This document shows, piece after piece, positions 1 through 6,933 of a DNA stretch of 64,000 nt. Both the position numbers and the translations under genes were made by a program. Below the pieces are notes generated by a model. That model was not told the DNA's origin and made no database searches. It saw only the letters and a program-made list of their open reading frames with translations. The number at the start of each line of letters is the position of its first letter. Positions within the stretch are counted from its first letter, which is position 1. Source of the stretch: Actinopolymorpha pittospori. Its GTDB lineage: Bacteria; Actinomycetota; Actinomycetes; Propionibacteriales; Actinopolymorphaceae. The stretch spans positions 7,626,001-7,690,000 of the forward strand of contig NZ_JADBEM010000001.1 of the NCBI RefSeq assembly GCF_014873875.1, in the 5' to 3' direction.

Positions 1-1
1 C

Positions 2-283
2 CTCGTCCTCGGCGGGACGCAGGCGCTGTCCCGGTCGCTCTACAGCCAGTTCGTCCCGCGCGGACGGGAGGCGGAGTACTTCAGCCTGTACCAGACCTGC
101 GAACGCGGCACCAGCTGGCTCGGCACCCTCGTCTTCGGCGTGGTGCACCAGCTGACGCACTCCTATCGCCCGGCGATCATCGCGCTCATCGCGTTCTTCG
201 TGGTGGGGTTCGTGCTCCTCGCCCGGGTCGATCCCCACCGCGCCATCCGCGACGCCGGCAACGAACCCCCCACAGTCATCTGA
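2..283 (+). CDS. UMF1-type MFS transporter, C-terminal end only
   Basis: Only the last 93 codons are in the window and the gene begins to the left. The visible part starts with a Leu-Val-Leu-Gly-Gly-Thr-Gln-Ala-Leu-Ser-Arg-Ser stretch, followed by Pro-Arg-Gly-Arg-Glu-Ala-Glu-Tyr-Phe. This conserved loop is typical of the UMF1/Atg22-like branch of the major facilitator superfamily. A final hydrophobic helix (about residues 60-78 of the fragment) and a short polar tail follow. The protein would sit in the cytoplasmic membrane, and its substrate cannot be told. It converges with the decayed ABC gene, with only seven bases between the two stops. Confidence 0.75.
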   Translation, partial: LVLGGTQALSRSLYSQFVPRGREAEYFSLYQTCERGTSWLGTLVFGVVHQLTHSYRPAIIALIAFFVVGFVLLARVDPHRAIRDAGNEPPTVI

Positions 284-290
284 CCGAGCC

Positions 291-1000
291 TCATCCGGCC
301 TTGGTGCGGAGCGGGATGCTCCGCACCAGGCCCCAGGTCAGCCCGCCACCGAGCAGCAGGCTGCCGGCACAGATCCCCAGCGCCAGCAGGGCGATCAGGA
401 CCTCCTCGAACAACGGGCTCATCTCCTCGATCAGATGCGTGGAGATGACGACCGTGCGGGGACGGGCCATGAGGTCCTCGAGCAGTGCGTCGTGAAAGGC
501 CGTCCGGGACGGCGCGTCCATGCCGAGGTGGGACTCATCGAACATCGTCACCGGTACTCTGCTGGCCAGGCCGACGACGATCCCGAACGCCGAACGCTGG
601 CCGCGTGACAGGTCACCGATCCGCTTGTCCAGCGGAAGGCTGAAGCGGTCGAGCAGCGTGGCGGCGTAGTTCTCGTCCCAGTCCGGCCGCAGCCGGCGCG
701 CGATCCGCAGCGCCTCGTTCACCTTCTCACTTCGATCCGCCGCGTCGCCGGTCTCCCGGACGAGACAGACCTGGCTGGTGATGGCCGCGTTCTCGAACAC
801 CGGCTGCCCGTCGATCAGCACGGTCCCGGCCGATGCCTTCCGGAACGCCGCGAGCACCGAGAGCAGGCTGGTCTTCCCGAACCGGTCCGTCCGAGCAGTC
901 CGTAGATCCGGCCGCCGGGCAGGGAGAAGGTGACGTCGTCGAGTGCGGTGGTGTCGTCGTAGCTCAGGGGCAGTCTGTCCACGTCGATGCGCAGGGTCAT
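291..1000 (-). pseudogene. Decayed YtrB-like ABC transporter ATPase (frameshift in the Walker A motif, truncated 3' end)
   Basis: The reading frame opens at 1000 with a normal ABC ATPase N-terminus and runs to Gly-Leu-Leu-Gly-Arg-Thr-Gly-Ser-Gly. Near 874-880 the frame is lost and continues in the next one as Gly-Lys-Thr-Ser-Leu-Leu. One base is therefore missing inside the Walker A motif, probably from the short G run. The rest shows the signature Leu-Ser-Arg-Gly-Gln-Arg, a Walker B-like Val-Thr-Met-Phe-Asp-Glu and the His-loop Ser-Thr-His-Leu. After about position 400 the ATPase C-terminus is replaced by a hydrophobic stretch that looks like the end of a permease. This suggests a deletion that joined the gene to its former downstream partner. 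Its start overlaps the stop of the GntR gene (ATGA), as in ytrAB-type operons. A sequencing error could explain the frameshift but not the truncation. Confidence 0.72.
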
Positions 1001-1383
1001 TGGTGGTCCTTGTCGGTCGGGCCACCTGGGCCTGCCAGTTGCTGGAGCCTCGCGATGACGTCGGGCAGCGGAATTCCGATCGTCCGCGCCTCGGCCACCA
1101 TCGGGTCGACGACGGTGGTGAAGAACGCTTCCCGGCGCTTCGCCCGCAGGACCTCGCGCGCGTCCGGGCTCACGAACATCCCGATCCCCCGTCTCTTGTA
1201 GAGGACGCCCTCGTCGACCAGTTGCGCGAAGGCTTTCCCCGCCGTCGCCGGATTGATCCGGTAGAACGCGGCGTACTGGTTGGTGGACATGACCTGCTCG
1301 TCGCCGCCGAGGACGCCGCGCACGACGTCGGACTTGATCCGGTCGGCGATCTGCCGATAGATCGGGCTCTGGTCGTCGAACAT
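997..1383 (-). CDS. GntR-family (YtrA-type) transcriptional regulator
   Basis: A 128-residue protein with an N-terminal winged helix beginning Pro-Ile-Tyr-Arg-Gln-Ile-Ala-Asp-Arg-Ile. The recognition region contains Asn-Pro-Ala-Thr-Ala-Gly-Lys-Ala-Phe. The C-terminal dimerisation part is short, as in the YtrA subfamily, which represses its own ABC transporter operon. It is translationally coupled by an ATGA overlap to the ABC ATPase remnant, so it probably once controlled that transporter. A near-perfect inverted repeat at 1402-1425, just before the start codon, is the likely operator. The regulator itself looks intact although its target gene is broken. The ligand is unknown. Confidence 0.85.
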   Translation of the reverse strand: MFDDQSPIYRQIADRIKSDVVRGVLGGDEQVMSTNQYAAFYRINPATAGKAFAQLVDEGVLYKRRGIGMFVSPDAREVLRAKRREAFFTTVVDPMVAEARTIGIPLPDVIARLQQLAGPGGPTDKDHQ

Positions 1384-1401
1384 CGCGCCCCTGGGTGCCT
1401 T

Positions 1402-1425
1402 GGTTCATTACTTGGGTAACGAACC
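1402..1425. promoter_or_regulatory. Probable GntR/YtrA operator
   Basis: Inverted repeat GGTTCATTAC-TTGG-GTAACGAACC. Nine of ten positions in the arms pair. It lies 19 bases upstream of the GntR start codon and overlaps the expected promoter, which suits autorepression. Assignment to this regulator is inferred from position. Confidence 0.6.
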
Positions 1426-1518
1426 ATACAGCCTCCCCACCCAGGTGGCCCCCGGATGGGGGAGGATGTTTGACTGAGGCCGGACCCGGGCGGATGAAGA
1501 TTCACTTGTGCGCCCCTG

Positions 1519-1546
1519 GGGAATCCTGGGCGGGGGCCCAGACGTT
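1519..1546 (+). promoter_or_regulatory. SigR (ECF, disulfide stress)-type promoter of rbpA
   Basis: GGGAAT (1519-1524), then 19 bases, then GTT (1544-1546). This fits the GGAAT-N18/19-GTT consensus of actinobacterial SigR/SigH promoters. It lies about 45 bases upstream of the rbpA start. Control of rbpA by SigR is established in Streptomyces; here it is inferred from the sequence match. Confidence 0.6.
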
Positions 1547-1591
1547 AGGCCCATCGAGGTCCATACACGATGGAGGGGGATGGAGAGCTTT

Positions 1592-1999
1592 ATGTCGGAG
1601 CGAGCACTACGAGGCTCCAGGCTTGGAGCGGCAAGCTACGAGGATGACCGGGAGATCGCTCCCGCGCCGCGCCAGCTGGTTGGATATGACTGCCCGCATT
1701 CCCACCACTTTGACCTACCCTTCGCCGCTGATGCCGAAGTACCGTCCGTTTGGGAATGCCCGCGCTGCGGGGGCGAGGCCGTCCGTGTCGACGGCGACCG
1801 TCCCGAGGCCAAGCACGTGAAGCCGCCGCGCACACACTGGGACATGCTGCTCGAACGACGCAGCATCGACGAGCTCGAGCAGCTCCTCTCGGAGCGTCTG
1901 GAGTTGCTCCGCTCGGGCCAGATCGGACCGGATCACCTGCACCGTGAGGGTAGTGATCCCAAGACGCCCAAACCGCCGCGTCAGCGCAAGAGCGCCTGA
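1592..1999 (+). CDS. rbpA: RNA polymerase-binding protein RbpA
   Basis: RbpA binds the sigma subunit and the beta/beta' core, and stabilises the open complex of housekeeping promoters in actinobacteria. The protein starts Ser-Glu-Arg-Ala-Leu-Arg-Gly-Ser-Arg-Leu-Gly after Met, the family's usual N-terminus, which decided this start over earlier in-frame codons at 1508 and 1580. GGAGAG at 1582-1587 is the likely ribosome site. Cysteines and histidines in Cys-Pro-His-Ser-His-His and Cys-Pro-Arg-Cys-Gly form the metal-binding or core domain. The sigma-interaction region follows (Thr-His-Trp-Asp-Met-Leu-Leu-Glu-Arg-Arg). At 135 residues it is slightly long because of a Lys/Pro-rich tail. It is monocistronic, between the SigR-like promoter and a hairpin terminator. 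Confidence 0.96.
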   Translation: MSERALRGSRLGAASYEDDREIAPAPRQLVGYDCPHSHHFDLPFAADAEVPSVWECPRCGGEAVRVDGDRPEAKHVKPPRTHWDMLLERRSIDELEQLLSERLELLRSGQIGPDHLHREGSDPKTPKPPRQRKSA

Positions 2000-2010
2000 C
2001 CGAAGCTACC

Positions 2011-2046
2011 TCGAACCGCGTCGCACCCCCCGGCGGCGCGGTTCGA
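2011..2046 (+). terminator. rbpA terminator hairpin
   Basis: TCGAACCGCG and CGCGGTTCGA form a perfect 10-bp stem around a 16-base loop, beginning 11 bases after the rbpA stop. There is no T tract, as is usual in high-G+C actinobacteria. Confidence 0.6.
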
Positions 2047-2134
2047 CGCTGTCCGGACACCGACACACACCCTGAGCGGCGTATCAACGCGCGACGACGA
2101 CACGCCGCCAGCGTGGATGCGGGGGCCTGCGAGC

Positions 2135-2629
2135 CTAGGAGGAGGGGTGGTCGGTCTTCTGATCGGTCTTCTGAATGATCTCCCCCTGGATGACCGGGCC
2201 GGTGGGGCCGGATCCAGGTCCGCCGGGCCCGGGCAGGCCGCCATGGCGCTGCATCATCGCCATTCGGCGGGCGGCGTGCCGGGCCATCGCCCAGGTCAGC
2301 AGGCGCCGCGTGAGCCGCCGGGTGAAGGGCGCCGCCAGCAGCAGTCCCACCACGTCGGTGACGAAGCCGGGGACGACGACCAGGGCGCCACCCACGAAGA
2401 CCAGGCTGGCGTCGACGACCTCGCGGTCGGGTGCACGTCCGCCTTCGACCGCTTCGCGTAGGGCGCGGAAGGTCCGCCGGCCCTCCCGCTTGATCAGCCA
2501 GTAACCGCTGGCGCTGACGGCGAGCAGCAGGCCGACCGTCAGCCAGCCACCGATGAGGTGGGCGACGGTGATGATGACGTAGATCTCCAGGGCCGGTACC
2601 GCGATCAACGCGAGGAGGAACGGCAACAC
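2135..2629 (-). CDS. fxsA: FxsA-family membrane protein
   Basis: A small cytoplasmic membrane protein of the FxsA family, named after an E. coli protein that relieves phage T7 exclusion by F. Its role in actinobacteria is unknown. The N-terminus (Leu-Pro-Phe-Leu-Leu-Ala-Leu-Ile-Ala-Val-Pro-Ala-Leu-Glu-Ile-Tyr) is the family signature. Hydrophobic segments lie at about residues 1-22, 28-46 and 75-100. The last segment includes the conserved Pro-Gly-Phe-Val-Thr-Asp-Val-Val-Gly-Leu-Leu-Leu motif. A polar C-terminal tail rich in Gly, Pro and Thr follows. It is the last gene of a three-gene run with ppm and lnt, ten bases behind ppm, so co-transcription is likely. Confidence 0.88.
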   Translation of the reverse strand: MLPFLLALIAVPALEIYVIITVAHLIGGWLTVGLLLAVSASGYWLIKREGRRTFRALREAVEGGRAPDREVVDASLVFVGGALVVVPGFVTDVVGLLLAAPFTRRLTRRLLTWAMARHAARRMAMMQRHGGLPGPGGPGSGPTGPVIQGEIIQKTDQKTDHPSS

Positions 2630-2639
2630 GATCAGGGCC

Positions 2640-3446
2640 TCACCTTCGCCGGTCCGATGCCAGCCGTCTTCCCGCGGTCACTTCCCGGGCCTGGCGGAGA
2701 CGGTGCTGCAGACCCCAGACCGTGACTCGCCGAAGGGACTCGGTCATGACCTGGAGGTTCATCTTGCTGGTTCCGTACTCGCGCTCGAGGAACACAATCG
2801 GCACCTCGGTGACCCGGTAGCCGGCCCGGTATGCCCGCCAGGCCAGGTCGATCTGGAAGCAGTAACCAAGGGACTCCACGTCGTGGAGCCCGATGCCCTC
2901 CAGGGTAGCTCGACGGAAGGCCCGGAATCCGGCCGTCGCGTCCCTCAGTGGGACACCCAGGGCGATCCGGGCATACAGGTTCGCGCCGCGGGAGAGGACC
3001 TCCCGTAGGTGGGACCAGTTCTCCACCCGACCGCCGGGGATCCAGCGCGAACCGATCACGAGGTCGGCTCCGAGCAGACCCTGCAGCAGTTTGACGAGTT
3101 CCTCGGGCTGGTGTGAGCCGTCGGCGTCCATCTCGCACAGGACGTCGTACCCGCGGTCGAGTCCCCAGTCGAAGCTTTCGCGGTAGGCGGTGCCGAGCCC
3201 GTCCTTGGCGGCACGGTGCAACACGTGGATGTGCGGGTCGGCGGCGGCCAGCCGGTCGGCGATCTGCCCGGTTCCGTCCGGTGAGGCGTCGTCGGTCACC
3301 AGCAGGTCAGCTCCGGGAACCGCCTTGCGCAGGCGGGTGACCGTGCGCTCGATGTTCTCGGCCTCGTTGTAGGTCGGCAGGACGACGAGGATCGAACCGA
3401 GTCCGGCGTAGGTGTTCTCTGCGGAATTGCTCACCCGGTCGCTCAC
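2640..3446 (-). CDS. ppm1: Polyprenol monophosphomannose synthase (GT2)
   Basis: This enzyme transfers mannose from GDP-mannose to polyprenyl phosphate at the inner face of the membrane. The product feeds protein O-mannosylation and lipoglycan synthesis. The GT-A glycosyltransferase domain is seen in Val-Leu-Pro-Thr-Tyr-Asn-Glu-Ala-Glu-Asn, Asp-Asp-Ala-Ser-Pro-Asp-Gly-Thr-Gly and the metal-binding Met-Asp-Ala-Asp-Gly-Ser-His. Arg-Asp-Ala-Thr-Ala-Gly-Phe-Arg-Ala-Phe and Phe-Leu-Glu-Arg-Glu-Tyr-Gly-Thr-Ser-Lys-Met follow, as in dolichol-phosphate-mannose synthases. The GTG start at 3446 overlaps the lnt stop (GTGA) and has a GGAGGGGG site six bases upstream. A second GTG at 3434 is possible. 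In M. tuberculosis the synthase is fused to Lnt; here the two are separate but overlapping genes. Confidence 0.93.
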   Translation of the reverse strand: MSDRVSNSAENTYAGLGSILVVLPTYNEAENIERTVTRLRKAVPGADLLVTDDASPDGTGQIADRLAAADPHIHVLHRAAKDGLGTAYRESFDWGLDRGYDVLCEMDADGSHQPEELVKLLQGLLGADLVIGSRWIPGGRVENWSHLREVLSRGANLYARIALGVPLRDATAGFRAFRRATLEGIGLHDVESLGYCFQIDLAWRAYRAGYRVTEVPIVFLEREYGTSKMNLQVMTESLRRVTVWGLQHRLRQAREVTAGRRLASDRRR

Positions 3447-5068
3447 TCGCTGCCCCCTCCTGTCGGCTGGGCCTTCGGCCCCGCTGGCCCGGCGCCGGCG
3501 GATGGCCGCCGGCGGCGGATGAGGGCGGCCACGATCGCGGCCAGCCCGGCGAGGGAGAGCACCCACTCGGGTACCGGACCGAGCCGAGCCGCCAGCGTCG
3601 GCGTCGTGCGGAGGGGGACGCGTTCGACGTAGACCTGGCGGGTGGCCTCCTTGGACTGCGCGACGATCTTTCCGTCGGGCGCGATGGCGCCGCTGATGCC
3701 GTTGGGTGAAGCCACGAGGGTGGCCTTGCCGTACTCGATCGATCGCAAACGGGTGATCGCGAACTGCTGCTGCGGTTGTCCGGTGTCGGTGTAGGTCGCG
3801 TTGTTGGTTTGGACGGTGAGGAACTGGGAGTTGTTGCCCGCGGCGACCTCCCGCACGATCCCGTCGTAGGCGACCTCGAAGCAGATCACCTCGCCGACCC
3901 GGTAGCCCGCGATCCGCATCTTGCCGGGCTCGGTGCCCGCGTAGGTGTCGCGCCCGACCAGCTGGAGCCGGTCGATGTAGGGCAGCAACTGCCGCCGGAA
4001 CGGGATGTACTCGCCGAAGGGCACCGGGTGCTGCTTGGCGTAGATCTGACCGGGCCCGGTCGTCGGGTCCCAGACCACACCGGTGGTACGCCGGTAGTTG
4101 GGGCCGGGCCCGTCGAGAACCGCCCCCACCAACACCGGGACCCCGGCCGTCTGGACGGCCTGCTCGACGATGGACCGGGTCTGCGCGTCGGTGAACGGGT
4201 CGATGTCGGTGGAGTTCTCCGGCCAGAGGACGAAGTCGGGTTTCGGGAGTTTGCCGGCCCGGACCTCGCGCATGAGCTGCTCGGTCGCCTCGAGGTGGTT
4301 CCGCGTCACGGTGCGAGCCCGCCCGAGGAACTCCAGGCCCTTGGACGGCACGTTCCCCTGGACGATCGCGACGGTCGCGAACCCGATGCCCTCCGTCGGC
4401 AGCGGCACCAACAGCCCGCCGAACGCGAGGGCGCCGGCCACCGCGACCGCGAAGATCCGCGGCACCGGTCCGCGCCTGCTCGCGACGACCGCCCAGAGCA
4501 GGACGTTGCCCGCGAGCGCCACGACGAAGGTGACCAGGGGCACGCCACCCAGGCTGGCGAGAGCCGCCATGGGCGTGTCGTCGAGGGCATAGGCGAGCCG
4601 GCCCCACGGGAAGCCACCGAGGGGGAACGACGCGCGGGCGAACTCCACCCCCACCCAGAGCGCGGCGGCCCACAACGGCCACCACCGCAGGCGGGTGACG
4701 AGGGTGAGGGCGGCTCCGAGCACCGCGATGAACAGCGCCTCGATCAGGCTCAGCGCGAGCCACGCGTCGACCCCGATCACCCGGACCCACTGCAGGAGCA
4801 GGAGCAGGAAGCCCAGGCCGAAGACGAGCCCGAGAAGTGCACCCATCCGCGGCCGGGCGCCCCGGCAGGCGAGGGTGAGGGTGGCGACGGCGAGCGGAGT
4901 CGTCCACTCCCATCCGAACGGCGGGAATGCGAGCGCCAGCGCCACTCCGGACGCGACGGCCAGGACGAGCCGGAGCCAGCCCGGAGTGCCTTCTCCAGCC
5001 GGCTCCGCGATGGTGGTCGTGGGCGCCTCGGAGCGCACCACGGTGCCGTCCTCGAGCCTCAACGCCAC
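3443..5068 (-). CDS. lnt: Apolipoprotein N-acyltransferase
   Basis: Lnt adds the third acyl chain to the N-terminal cysteine of lipoproteins. The first 230 residues form about six to eight membrane helices, starting after a 30-residue polar N-terminus. A nitrilase-like domain follows (about 230-490) with the expected catalytic triad. The Glu is in Leu-Trp-Pro-Glu-Asn-Ser, the Lys in Tyr-Ala-Lys-Gln-His-Pro-Val-Pro-Phe-Gly-Glu, and the Cys in Val-Ile-Cys-Phe-Glu-Val. A final helix and a Pro/Gly-rich tail end the protein. Length (541) is normal. It heads the lnt-ppm-fxsA run and is coupled to ppm by a GTGA overlap. Confidence 0.94.
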   Translation of the reverse strand: MALRLEDGTVVRSEAPTTTIAEPAGEGTPGWLRLVLAVASGVALALAFPPFGWEWTTPLAVATLTLACRGARPRMGALLGLVFGLGFLLLLLQWVRVIGVDAWLALSLIEALFIAVLGAALTLVTRLRWWPLWAAALWVGVEFARASFPLGGFPWGRLAYALDDTPMAALASLGGVPLVTFVVALAGNVLLWAVVASRRGPVPRIFAVAVAGALAFGGLLVPLPTEGIGFATVAIVQGNVPSKGLEFLGRARTVTRNHLEATEQLMREVRAGKLPKPDFVLWPENSTDIDPFTDAQTRSIVEQAVQTAGVPVLVGAVLDGPGPNYRRTTGVVWDPTTGPGQIYAKQHPVPFGEYIPFRRQLLPYIDRLQLVGRDTYAGTEPGKMRIAGYRVGEVICFEVAYDGIVREVAAGNNSQFLTVQTNNATYTDTGQPQQQFAITRLRSIEYGKATLVASPNGISGAIAPDGKIVAQSKEATRQVYVERVPLRTTPTLAARLGPVPEWVLSLAGLAAIVAALIRRRRPSAGAGPAGPKAQPTGGGSE

Positions 5069-5701
5069 CGTCCTTTGCGAGGTAAGCGGACTTCGCCGGC
5101 GGGGCGCCGGTCACGAGCGCCGAGGGCGCACGTGGACGGGCCGGCATCACTGGATGTCAGGACGGTACAACGCGTGGCCGGGTACGGGGGTGCCCGGGCT
5201 CACCCGGAACCAGCCCGGACGAGTGTGGACGTAGGCGACGAGATCCGGCGTAGCGAACCGGCGTACGGAAGCTGCGGAACCGGCGAAGAAGACGGAACGG
5301 TCCGCTCGCCCTTCGGACCGACCCGCGACACGCAGGCTGCGTGCCACGTGGCCGTTGTCTACTGGGCGGCGGACCGCTCCGTGGCCACCCCACCGCGCGG
5401 ACCGAGAGCCGGCTGCCGCGTGACAAGAGAACTGGCTTCGGACTCCTCACGCTTCAGCCCGGACGACGGTCCGAACCGAGTCGGCCTGCGGTGGACAGAA
5501 GACGACGATGGCGATCCGGACACCGCGGTGTCAACCACCCACTGACCTGCGAAGACGACAAAAAGGCGCAGGTCAGCGCCATCTGCGGGCAACTCCTGCG
5601 ATGCCGAGATTTTGTCTTGTGGACGGCGTGTCGACACCCCGGCGTGTCGTCTGGCGATCTTGGTAAGCGCGCCGGTCACGAAGGTTATCGCAGGTGAGGT
5701 G
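5069..5701. other. Non-coding stretch between lnt and kal
   Basis: I see no convincing gene in these 633 bases. The open frames have no recognisable motif and poor start sites. It must hold the promoter of the lnt-ppm-fxsA run on the minus strand and the 3' end of the kal transcript. The only clear structure is the perfect inverted repeat at 5542-5576. Confidence 0.5.
5542..5576 (-). terminator. Hairpin downstream of kal
   Basis: CTGACCTGCG and CGCAGGTCAG form a perfect 10-bp stem with a 15-base loop that is A-rich on the plus strand. It lies 126 bases beyond the kal stop, so it may end the kdd-kal operon or form a structured leader element. The function is inferred. Confidence 0.45.
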
Positions 5702-6142
5702 TCAGGAGTTGGCGGGTACCACCACGGTGGCGCGCCCGATCACCGCGACGAGCGGCGGCTCGAGCAGGCCCGCCGCCGACTCACCACGGCCCGACTCGCC
5801 ACGTGCCACCACCCGGGCTTCCAACTCGAGGTCCCGACTCCGGTTGCCCACTCGGACGACGGTGGCGTGGACCTCGAGGACGTCGCCGGCGTGGACGGGC
5901 GCGAGGAAGCGCACTTCGGCGTAGGAGGCGAGCAGACCCTCGTCACCGTCGGTGCGGATGCACACCTCGGTGGCGACGTCGCCGAACAGGCCGAGTACGT
6001 AGCCGCCGGCCACGAGGTTGCCGGCGTAGTGCGCCTCGGCGTAGGAGACGTACCGGCGGTGGGTCACCGCGAGGCCGAGCCTGGCGTCCGTGACCTCCGT
6101 CGCCGTCGCGGCTCCCGGGGCCTGGTCGGTGGGGTCGCTCAT
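5702..6142 (-). CDS. kal: 3-aminobutyryl-CoA ammonia-lyase (hotdog fold)
   Basis: Kal removes ammonia from 3-aminobutyryl-CoA to give crotonyl-CoA, a late step of the lysine (3,5-diaminohexanoate) degradation route. The 146-residue protein is a single hotdog domain. It includes Ser-Tyr-Ala-Glu-Ala-His-Tyr-Ala-Gly-Asn-Leu-Val-Ala-Gly-Gly, with the Glu and His the likely active-site region, and Ala-Glu-Val-Arg-Phe-Leu-Ala-Pro-Val-His-Ala-Gly-Asp. Hotdog folds are hard to assign alone. The assignment rests on similarity to known Kal proteins and on the position as last gene behind kamE, with an ATGA overlap. Confidence 0.85.
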   Translation of the reverse strand: MSDPTDQAPGAATATEVTDARLGLAVTHRRYVSYAEAHYAGNLVAGGYVLGLFGDVATEVCIRTDGDEGLLASYAEVRFLAPVHAGDVLEVHATVVRVGNRSRDLELEARVVARGESGRGESAAGLLEPPLVAVIGRATVVVPANS

Positions 6143-6933
6143 GCTGTCCTCCCGGGGCTCACGCTGGTCACGGTCCGCGACGTCGCGGAGGTCGTGCGGG
6201 GCGCGGGCACCCTCGCGTGGACGAGATAGCTCGCGACCTCACCCGGCGTCGTCCCTCTGCCGAACACCCGGTCGACGCCGAGGTCCGTTGTCATCGACTC
6301 GTGGAAGCGCGGCCCGCCGACGACGAGCAACGGGCGGTGCTCCTCGTCGTAGGCCTCCCGGAACGCCGCGGCCATCTCCTTGGTGCCGTGGACGTGCGCG
6401 TCCCGCTGGGTCACGACCTGGGAGACCAGGATGGCATCGGCCCGCTCGGTGAGGGACCGGGAGACGAGGTCGGGCACCGCGACCTGTGCGCCGAGGTTGA
6501 CCACCTTGATCTCGCGGTAGTACTCGAGCCCCTTCTCCCCCGCGAAACCCTTGACGTTGAGGATGGCGTCGATGCCGACCGTGTGCGCGTCGCTGCCGAT
6601 GCAGGCACCGACCACCACCAGTCGCCGGCGCAGCCCCGAGCGGATGGCGAGGTTGACCTCCTTGGGACCGAGCAGCGGGTACTCGCGCTCGACGATCTCG
6701 ACCGCGGCCAGGTCGACCAGGTGGCTGACCCGGCCGTAGACGATGAAGAAGGTGAAGTCGGGCCCCATCGCCTTGGCGTGCACCACCATGGCCGGGTCCA
6801 GGCCCATCTTTCCCGCGAGTTGGAGGGCCGCGCCCTCCGCCCGCCGGTCGTGCGCGACCGGCAACGTGAACGACACCTGGACCATGCCGTCCCCGGTGGT
6901 GTCGCCGTACGGCCGTACGACCGGACCACTCAT
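6139..6933 (-). CDS. kamE: Lysine 5,6-aminomutase beta subunit (B12- and PLP-binding)
   Basis: This is the cobalamin-binding subunit of the adenosylcobalamin- and PLP-dependent aminomutase, which moves the terminal amino group of beta-lysine to give 3,5-diaminohexanoate. The B12 motif Asp-x-His-x-x-Gly is seen as Gly-Ser-Asp-Ala-His-Thr-Val-Gly near the middle. The later Leu-Leu-Val-Val-Gly-Gly-Pro-Arg belongs to the same Rossmann-like domain. The N-terminal part (about residues 1-95) is the dimerisation domain with Val-Ser-Phe-Thr-Leu-Pro-Val-Ala. Length (264) matches the clostridial enzyme. ATGA overlaps on both sides couple it to kamD and kal. Confidence 0.95.
   Translation of the reverse strand: MSGPVVRPYGDTTGDGMVQVSFTLPVAHDRRAEGAALQLAGKMGLDPAMVVHAKAMGPDFTFFIVYGRVSHLVDLAAVEIVEREYPLLGPKEVNLAIRSGLRRRLVVVGACIGSDAHTVGIDAILNVKGFAGEKGLEYYREIKVVNLGAQVAVPDLVSRSLTERADAILVSQVVTQRDAHVHGTKEMAAAFREAYDEEHRPLLVVGGPRFHESMTTDLGVDRVFGRGTTPGEVASYLVHARVPAPRTTSATSRTVTSVSPGRTA

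Noticed and set aside
2640-5150. An open frame of about 830 codons covering ppm and the antisense-shifted part of lnt
   Set aside because: Only its last 269 codons encode a real protein (the mannose synthase). The rest is the shadow of lnt in another frame and has no motif.
3776-5545. A plus-strand open frame of nearly 590 codons opposite lnt
   Set aside because: Its composition (Arg, Gly, Pro, Glu) is that of a shadow frame in high-G+C DNA, and lnt on the other strand is unmistakable.
5069-5701. A minus-strand frame of about 106 codons (5359-5679)
   Set aside because: No ribosome site, no family motif, and it spans the perfect hairpin, so non-coding is the better reading.
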